Virus record (IMG/VR): IMGVR_UViG_3300030390_001877
Location: 1 to 64,000 of that record
Reading direction: 5' to 3' (one strand)
Length of the DNA: 64,000 nucleotides
Source: a virus
Made by a program: the position numbers and the translations under genes. The notes beneath the pieces were generated by a model. The model saw only the letters and a list, made by a program, of their open reading frames with translations, had not been told where the DNA came from and did not search any database. The first letter of the stretch is position 1. Each line of letters opens with the position of its first letter. Of this stretch, positions 57,979-64,000 are shown one piece after another.

Positions 57979-58974
57979 TTAGCTAGAAACTTCTTTGCAC
58001 TCAATAACTGTTGTCCAACCACCATTCCTATAATCCAGCGTGTGAGATTTAGAAATAATCTTGTAGTTTCCTTGGTAAGTTCCATCCAAGATTTCAATAC
58101 GCTTATCTGTATCAAGCCTTCCATCTAAGAAGGTTGTTATCTTGACGCCTCTGTCACCTTTCCCAGTAGAAGTATTTCCTACTTGAGAACCTGTTCTTCT
58201 AATAGATTTAATCTGATCAGTAGTGAATTGATAAGATTCTATTGTACGGGTAAAACCTTTTGGATGAACAAACAATCTTCCGTTAGTGATGTAATTCACA
58301 TAACCTAAACTTTCACAAACATTATCCATTATTTGACGAAGAAACCCTACTGCTGAAAATCCTTTCTTTAATACTGTTTCTCTTGGTGTACGTAATTGAA
58401 CATATGTTTGTCTGAACTCAATAATACTTTCTAATTCAAGTTGTGCTGTTGGAATACCATTCCTTGCATACTCATTTGCTAAGTCAATAAGGACATCTGC
58501 GTAAGTAAGTCCTGCTGCAAACTTCTTAGCTATCCTAACAGCGTTTGTTGGAGTGTAACCCTCCTTGCATTTAAGAGTGGTTACTAAGTTTTCACCTTCT
58601 TTGTCAGTGGCGTATTCAAAAACTTGCCCAGAGAATATCATTGCAAGTTCATCATCTTGGGCATAGCCTGCTGATAATATAATGTAGTTATTCTCTTGAG
58701 ATATAATAGAAAGAGTTTCTTCTGAAAGGTTTAATATTTTAACAACACACCCTGCTTGACTACTACTTGAAGCACTCCCTGTGACAGTAGCCATCATCTG
58801 TAAATCAGTTATTTCAATAGCACTGCCATCTTCTAAACGATAATCTGTTACATATTCAGCTCTTTCTGTAACATTAATAGTGTCTAGATTAATAGTGGTA
58901 TCTTGTCCAGTGTAGATGATTGTTTTAGGTTTACCTATGATCAGGGAATATTTTCTATCGTAAAGTAAACTCAT
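57979..58974 (-). CDS. Baseplate hub protein (gp27/gpD-like)
   Basis: 331 aa. Position between plug and spike genes, an N-terminal half rich in strands with NLSEETLSIISQENNYI and SAGYAQDD, and FSAVGFLRQIMDNVCESLGY are as in hub proteins that form the central ring on which the spike sits. Confidence 0.8.
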   Translation of the reverse strand: MSLLYDRKYSLIIGKPKTIIYTGQDTTINLDTINVTERAEYVTDYRLEDGSAIEITDLQMMATVTGSASSSSQAGCVVKILNLSEETLSIISQENNYIILSAGYAQDDELAMIFSGQVFEYATDKEGENLVTTLKCKEGYTPTNAVRIAKKFAAGLTYADVLIDLANEYARNGIPTAQLELESIIEFRQTYVQLRTPRETVLKKGFSAVGFLRQIMDNVCESLGYVNYITNGRLFVHPKGFTRTIESYQFTTDQIKSIRRTGSQVGNTSTGKGDRGVKITTFLDGRLDTDKRIEILDGTYQGNYKIISKSHTLDYRNGGWTTVIECKEVSS

Positions 58975-58975
58975 A

Positions 58976-59344
58976 TTATTTTAATCCTTCTGAAACCATC
59001 TCTTCATTGGAGAAATACCACAGTTGAAACTGTTTCCCTGTCCCAAAGTTGTCTCTTTTTATAGCGGCTGTTGTATCCTTAACATTGATACACCAGATAT
59101 CCCCTCCTAAGAGTGTGTTTAAACTAAGGTAACGAGAGGTAAGATTCTGAATAGGAACCACTTTCACACCAGAAATAATATCGTTGAATTGGCGATCCTG
59201 TATATCAAGATACCAAGCCCCTTCTCCGTCCCTATTAACATCATCAGAAGAGTTATAAGCTATTGTAAGATTCAACACTGTACCGTTAAGTACAATTTCT
59301 TTTCCTTGATAAGCATTCTCATCTATTTTAATTTGTATTGCCAT
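58976..59344 (-). CDS. Baseplate plug protein (DUF6983/Pam3 plug-like)
   Basis: 122 aa from ATG 59344 (MAIQIKIDE) behind AGGAGAGAGTGAAG. GAWYLDIQDRQFNDIISGVK and LTSRYLSL are the pattern of the small beta-barrel protein found between Dit-like and hub genes. The frame is open upstream within the neighbouring gene, but the ATG with its site is preferred. Confidence 0.78.
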   Translation of the reverse strand: MAIQIKIDENAYQGKEIVLNGTVLNLTIAYNSSDDVNRDGEGAWYLDIQDRQFNDIISGVKVVPIQNLTSRYLSLNTLLGGDIWCINVKDTTAAIKRDNFGTGKQFQLWYFSNEEMVSEGLK

Positions 59345-59909
59345 CTTCACTCTCTCCTGTAAAGTAACCAAAAACATTAGAGATACTTCTAGTAAGTTCC
59401 TCTCCTTCCACAACTTTAGTAGTTTGGTTACCAGAGTTCTTCTTACCAGCTAAGTCATCTGAAACAGATTCTTTAGGTTGAGGTATCTCTACTATACGTG
59501 CTCTATCTGAAATAAGTATTTCTTGCATTCTAAAAGAACATCCCCATCCAGATAATCCGTGAGATTTATTCTTAGTTATATCAAAAGACACCATTAAACA
59601 ATTAGGAATAATATTCAAACTATCAACATGAACATTTAAAAGCTGTTTACTTACCCTGAGTTGTCTGATATCCTCTATCCATTGGTCAACATCTTTCCTA
59701 CGGGATTCATCTTGCCCAATAACTTTTATATTAGTGATAACTCCTGTGAAAGTTACAACCCTAGGTTCAATAACAAAATTATCTGTGATAGACTTACCAC
59801 TTTCTACAGGAGATGTTGTTGCTCTGGCTGGTTCTGAAACAGTTATATCTGTAGTGGAAGATAACTCGTAAAAGTTACCCTCCTGATCTGTAAAGTAGAA
59901 CACACTCAT
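59328..59909 (-). CDS. Dit-like tail protein
   Basis: 193 aa. ATTSPVESGKSITDNFVIEP then VVTFTGVITN is the hallmark of the Dit-like phage tail N-terminal domain. The C-terminal 40 residues look unstructured. Directly after the tape measure gene, overlapping the plug gene by 17 bases. Confidence 0.85.
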   Translation of the reverse strand: MSVFYFTDQEGNFYELSSTTDITVSEPARATTSPVESGKSITDNFVIEPRVVTFTGVITNIKVIGQDESRRKDVDQWIEDIRQLRVSKQLLNVHVDSLNIIPNCLMVSFDITKNKSHGLSGWGCSFRMQEILISDRARIVEIPQPKESVSDDLAGKKNSGNQTTKVVEGEELTRSISNVFGYFTGESEDGNTN

Positions 59910-59923
59910 TAAAAGTATCCTTA

Positions 59924-62900
59924 TTATTTAGTTGTGGATAATCCAGAGGTAGCCCCTACATATCCTATCAGTTGTTTCATCTCGTCTGCGGAAGAGTTGT
60001 TGAAAATATAGGTGTTTCCCCCTTGTTGTTGATTACTTGTAGAAGGATTACCATCAGAGAACATATAGTTATAAGCTCCTTTCAGAGTAGGATATGCTGT
60101 CAAGTTTAATAATGAAGCTGAGTCTCTTTGTGATGAGAGGATATTCCCTAAGAAAGAGTTTTCATCTAAACCAAATAATTGACTTGTTTTACCTGCTCTA
60201 AGCTTTCCTTCTTTATCCTGAGTAAACCCTGATGTGGTCATTTCCCTGAGGTTAACCTGCATACCTGCACTTTCTTCTATATTACCCACAATCTTATCCG
60301 AGAAAAGAGATACTAATTCTTCTGCTGCTGCTAAGGCTAGTGTGATTGGAAGGAATGCTTTTGCTAAAGCTGCGTTAGTGGATAAAGCTACTATACCCAT
60401 AGTCTTACCAAAGGCTAGAAGTTTACTTATCGCTAAAGCTCCGAACAATAGTTCAAAGTTATCAATAGCAACTTTAATCACAGGTTCTATAAGCTTTAAA
60501 GAATAAGCAATCCCATTAAATACTGCTCCGAATATTTTACCCATCTTCTCAAGTTGTGGTCCTGAGGTTTTGAGTATTTGTGAAATTGTTTTGTAAAGAT
60601 TAGATAATCCTTCTGAGAAACCTGATTTGAAGATAGTATCTCCTGCACGCTGGGTTTCTGTGATCATCTGACCTTCTGTAACACGTAATCCTTGAAGAGC
60701 CTTATCGAAAGCGCCACCTTCTAGAGCTGCCTTTTTTAGTTCGGCGGCTACTTTAGGTAATACTTCTGAGGAAACAAGTTGACCCTGCTCCATCATCTTG
60801 AATAATTCTGCTTCTGAGACGTTTAGTGCTCTGCTGAACACCTGAACTGCACCTGGAAGGCTATCACCTAGCTGATTTTTGAGTTCCTCCAGTAAAGCTA
60901 ATAAAATCAATAACTTAGCTAAACACCTACACCTTCTCAGGGTAGCCTGATCATATCATAACCCTCGCCATTCTACGTTAGGGTTCCTGCCTTTTCTTCC
61001 TCTAAGAGGTTCTACTCTACTAACTTACCAAAGGTAGTCTACGCTACCTTATCCGCTTTCGATGATCGATGATCGTGAATCTACTTCTTACGTTTATTTA
61101 CTGTTATACTATATTGTTCCCATATGTGTTTCCAAGCATGTCCTGCACGTATCTTAGTGGCTTGCTGTCTACTGATTTCGTACTTTTCAACAGCTTCTTT
61201 AGGCATCATACCTTTCTCAAAATCTTTACAAACTTTGTGTACTAAATCTTCTGTTAAAACACTTCTACCATTCAAAGTACCTTTTAGTGCTGGTGTATTA
61301 CCGACTCTCCAAGACTCTTTAGTGTTGTGTTCGTGCGTACACCATTCCAGATTAGAGTAGTGGTTATTAGTCTTATCATGGTCAATATGATTAACACAAA
61401 CAACATAAGGGTAGTTTTCTGAACATAACTTTTTCAATTCTTCCGAAGGCTCTTCTAAAAAATACATTGCTACTAATCTGTGGACTTTTCTAGCAAATGT
61501 CTTACCATCTTTCTTAAATTGTACTTGGTAGTAACCCTGTTTATTTACAGGTACGTATTTCTTAGTTTTGGTTTTAATGTTCCTTATTAAACCTTCACAG
61601 TTTATTTCATACTTAGGAAATTCTTCTATAACTTTAAACATAAATATAACCCTTATTCTATTAAAAGGTTATTGTAGATCATTCGAGGCTGATTGTCAAT
61701 ATTTTCAGAATTTTTAGGGTTCGCTACTATGTCACCATGTAGTATCCTATCTGAAATCTAACTTGAGTTCCCAGCAGTTAAACAGGTTATTCGATAACAG
61801 TTTCCTGTTAAAGGGCCAAAGAACTTTTAGCCATTACCTTCCCTTTTGACATCCAATCTCTTCGAGTAAGTACGTTAACCCTTACTCCGCAAGTTCCTTA
61901 TTGCAGCTCTATATCACTATAGAAGTTGAGACTATATCTTCACCCTTACCGTTACGTATTAGGGGTTGTGCGCTTCCACTCACTTGAGTGTACAGGTTTC
62001 ATAATCCCAGAAGGATCGTTTACCTTAGTCGTTACACCTTGATAAGAATTACTTCCTACCCTTGGCTCGGTATTGTCTACTTGAGAGTTCCACCGAATTC
62101 ACACAATTTGTTCATGCTTATTACTAAGCAGCCAGACAATAATCGTCTATCTGGATCAAAGCTTTCTGACTTCGCTTCATGCTTTCGTCATCTACTTTCA
62201 ATGATGTACCAAACATACTCAATCCTGTGAATATATCTTCTTGCTGATCTTGAGAAATCTTACCTTTTGCAGCAAATTTGAACTTTACCCAAGCATCAGT
62301 TGTATCTTTTAAACTAAGTCCCATCTTATCAACAATACTATTGATAAAAAGCATATCTGTTGCTGCGGCATCAGCACTACCAGCAGCAGCTAGCATAGAT
62401 GCATCGATCCCTTGAAATGTCTGCCCAACACGTTTAATAGCAACAGTCCCTTCAAACAAAGCAAACAAACTTGCATAAGAACGGATCATATTACGAGTAG
62501 AGTCATTTAATCCTCCCTGAACAACATTCAATCCCATCATATTACGTTTTAAAGATTTAGTCTCTCTGTTAACAGATCTCATCTCAGAAGCTAGACGAGT
62601 CATTGCAGCAGTGTCACCTACTCTAACAGCATCTCCAAATCTTTTATCATAAGAAGACATATCCTTTCCAGAAGATTTCATGTTCTGATAATAAGCTGTA
62701 CTTTGGAAACGTGCTATCTTGTTTGCAAAAGCTTGTTGACGTTTAGTAGCAGCCTTGGCAAGCTTATCCTGCTGTGCGTAGAAGTCTTTCATCTTCTTGA
62801 GTTCTTCATCTTGGGCAGTCATCTTCTTGACGTGTTGCTTCATGAAAGCATTATTAACTTCTTCACTAGAAGATTTTATTTTAGCATTATTCCTAAGTTT

Positions 62901-63317
62901 TATTTTAAGAAGATCTTGCTCTCGTTTGTTTTCCTTTTTAAAACGTTCTTCTACATTAGCTTTTAAAGCAGCTTCCACCCTATTAAAGTCCGATACCTTA
63001 GCAGAAGCTACATCCCTCCCAGCTTGCTTACTTTGCTTGTAAACTTTTAACCTTTCTTGTAAAGATTTCCTGCCGTTAGAAATTTCCTTATCTCTCGCAG
63101 CTTTGTCTTCTTTAATACGTTTGTTGATGATGTACTTTTGGTAATTAGCCGTCCCTTTAAGATCTTTCCTTTTAGACCTCTCAATCTTACCAGACCTTTT
63201 TACAGCCCTCATCCCCATGGAATCCAGCATCTTATCGATTTCTTTAGCTTGTTTACCAACTCCTTTAGTATTCAAGTCTATATCAATAAAAAACTGTTCA
63301 ATCATATTATCTGCCAT
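59924..63317 (-). CDS. Tape measure protein, split into three exons by two group I introns
   Basis: Exons 63317-62149, 61853-61829 (25 nt) and 60889-59924 add up to 2160 nt, 719 aa. The joins give ALIQM-MSKGKVMA-EELKNQLGD, exactly the conserved tape-measure motif. The N terminus is helical and Lys-rich; hydrophobic segments (LLFGALAISKLLAFG) lie in the last third, as usual for proteins that fill the tail tube and act in DNA ejection. Start behind AAGAGGAACATTTT. The chaperone genes lie just upstream, as is standard. Confidence 0.92.
60890..61828 (-). mobile_element. Group I intron 2 of the tape measure gene, with HNH gene
   Basis: 939 nt. The micro-exon ends GGCT, which pairs with GGCC just inside the intron (U.G at the splice site). 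It ends ACTG before GAGGAA. GCTGGGAACTC resembles P4-type sequence and GATCA near 61063-61076 can pair with TGATC at 60953-60949 as P7; TCGAAAGCG next to it also occurs in the polymerase intron. The 61081-61641 gene lies inside. Confidence 0.85.
61081..61641 (-). CDS. HNH homing endonuclease (NUMOD4-HNH) in intron 2
   Basis: 186 aa. FPKYEINCEGLIRNIKTKTKK is the NUMOD4 DNA-binding motif; VCVNHIDHDKTNNHYSNLEWCTHEHNT, in short NHIDHDKTNN and NLEWCT, is the HNH catalytic core; the C-terminal part has a helix-turn-helix-like ISRQQATKIRAGHAW. It cuts intron-less tape measure alleles to spread the intron. Preceded by AAGGGTTATATTT. It has its own possible -35/-10 near 61690-61660. Confidence 0.92.
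   Translation of the reverse strand: MFKVIEEFPKYEINCEGLIRNIKTKTKKYVPVNKQGYYQVQFKKDGKTFARKVHRLVAMYFLEEPSEELKKLCSENYPYVVCVNHIDHDKTNNHYSNLEWCTHEHNTKESWRVGNTPALKGTLNGRSVLTEDLVHKVCKDFEKGMMPKEAVEKYEISRQQATKIRAGHAWKHIWEQYSITVNKRKK
61829..61853 (-). other. 25-nt micro-exon of the tape measure gene
   Basis: On the minus strand G ATG TCA AAA GGG AAG GTA ATG GCT. The first G completes an ATG codon with AT at the end of exon 1; the rest encodes MSKGKVMA. It is the only piece between two group I introns and is needed for the conserved sequence and the frame. Confidence 0.9.
61854..62148 (-). mobile_element. Group I intron 1 of the tape measure gene
   Basis: 295 nt. Exon 1 ends CCAGAT, which pairs with GTCTGG inside the intron, giving six P1 pairs with U.G at the junction. 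The core has GGTGGAACTC and GACAATACCGAGCCAAGG (62059-62100), GGTGTAACGACTAAGG (62023-62040) and AAGATATAGTC (61925-61941). The last base is G before GATGTC. No internal gene. Confidence 0.93.
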
Positions 63318-63359
63318 AAAATGTTCCTCTTATCAGATAATCTTTCTAAAAGAGCCTGA

Positions 63360-63650
63360 TTATTTAGGCTCATTATCTTTGTAACTTGCCATAGAATAAT
63401 CTACATCAAGATACATCTCTTCTTCAAAATATAAAAACTCCTCTACAGAATATTTCTCTAACAAAGTGTGATAAGGAATACCGTAATTCTTAAAAGTATA
63501 CTTACCAACAGCTCTCCATTTCAATTCTATAGGATTATCTTTGAGTGAGTAGCTTTCTTCCCTAGCTCTATCTACTCTTCTTCTATATCTGTCCTTCCCA
63601 TCATTTTGTGGAATCCATCCGTCACTGATTGGAAGATATCGCTTTCTGTA
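63360..63650 (-). CDS. Tail assembly chaperone frameshift extension (GT product)
   Basis: A frame without its own start that follows from the upstream chaperone by a -1 slip at T TTT TTT (63656-63650). It gives 96 more residues, beginning YRKRYLPISDGW and ending YKDNEPK, so the fusion has the typical G-GT arrangement of long-tailed phages. The fused protein helps assemble tail tube around the tape measure encoded next. Confidence 0.85.
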   Translation of the reverse strand, partial: YRKRYLPISDGWIPQNDGKDRYRRRVDRAREESYSLKDNPIELKWRAVGKYTFKNYGIPYHTLLEKYSVEEFLYFEEEMYLDVDYSMASYKDNEPK

Positions 63651-64000
63651 AAAAAACCTTTGAAGTTTACCTCCAATGCAAACATGATTAATGTCTGGTA
63701 AGAGTGAATACTTCCTGCAAAATCTCTCTCTACATCTAAAGGTTGTCCATCTACTTGAGCACCTACTAACATTTCATCAATAAGAGCCTCCATATCTGGT
63801 GTACGTAATTTGCTTGAAACAATCGTAAGTATTTCTCGGAAAGTATTTTGTTTCTCAAACATTATAGCTTCATCAACATTACGTGAATCAATAACTTCAC
63901 CAAAGATAGGACCAACCATTTCTAAAAGAAGTGTCCATCCTCTCCAACCAGCTTTTACACCTAGAGGTTTTATTGTGAAGGTTTTATTGTTGATGATTTT
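63572..64000 (-). CDS. Tail assembly chaperone (G product), 5' end outside the window
   Basis: The frame is open to the right edge: residues before the internal ATG 63919 (TIKPLGVKAGWRGWTLLLEM) fit a real protein, so the start lies beyond 64000. Ends FHKMMGRTDIEEE. Position just upstream of the tape measure and the slippery T7 run identify it as the tail assembly chaperone. Confidence 0.85.
   Translation of the reverse strand, partial: KIINNKTFTIKPLGVKAGWRGWTLLLEMVGPIFGEVIDSRNVDEAIMFEKQNTFREILTIVSSKLRTPDMEALIDEMLVGAQVDGQPLDVERDFAGSIHSYQTLIMFALEVNFKGFFTESDIFQSVTDGFHKMMGRTDIEEE

Overview
The window is an AT-rich piece of the genome of a tailed bacteriophage with a contractile tail (myovirus morphology). 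The evidence is a run of tail and baseplate genes (tail assembly chaperone with -1 frameshift, tape measure, Dit-like protein, baseplate plug, hub, Gp138-type spike, gp46/gp25-like protein, baseplate J, DUF2612-like protein), a T7-type primase-helicase, a family A DNA polymerase, a single-stranded-DNA-binding protein, a secreted lytic transglycosylase-like endolysin with a probable holin, and dense operons of small unknown genes. A lipoprotein with a lipobox, an exported lysozyme-fold protein, an SSB ending in the DDVPF tip read by bacterial SSB partners, and consensus sigma70 promoters all point to a Gram-negative, probably gammaproteobacterial host (inference).

Layout. 0-3.8 kb: plus-strand small genes ending in an adenine DNA methyltransferase. 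3.9-5.2 kb: minus-strand P-loop helicase-like gene. 5.2-7.0 kb: 1.8 kb with no credible gene, packed with short dyads having 3-nt centres. 7.0-15.3 kb: minus-strand array of about twenty very small genes, many with their own TTGACA/TATAAT-type promoter, plus a plus-strand candidate small RNA and a tRNA-like sequence. 15.8-16.4 kb: a second gene-free patch carrying a motif of the first. 16.4-33.5 kb: long minus-strand operons with a nucleotidyltransferase-like protein, a palm-only family A polymerase-like protein, a GIY-YIG nuclease, a TerL-like ATPase, a GHKL ATPase and the lysis genes. 33.6-54.2 kb: plus-strand replication block, with a TnpB gene near its start. 54.3-64.0 kb: minus-strand tail module running off the right edge.

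The most striking content is self-splicing and mobile DNA placed in essential genes. The primase-helicase has a LAGLIDADG intein exactly at its Walker A lysine/serine. The DNA polymerase has a 306-nt group I intron between the His and Asp of its catalytic motif C. The tape measure gene is split by two group I introns that leave a micro-exon of only 25 nt between them; one intron carries an HNH endonuclease. P1 pairings with a U.G at each 5' splice site, terminal G at each 3' end, P7-type core pairs and exact reading frames support the boundaries. An AP2/HNH protein, a T5orf172/GIY-YIG protein and a small GIY-YIG protein stand free beside these genes.

Regulation looks host-RNA-polymerase based: many good -35/-10 pairs were found, three of which share the same start-of-transcript sequence (ATCGAAACAG). 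Two minus-strand promoters lie inside the loop region of an intrinsic terminator, which should stop transcripts arriving from upstream while freeing those that start inside. Most gene functions remain unknown and are described by what can be seen.
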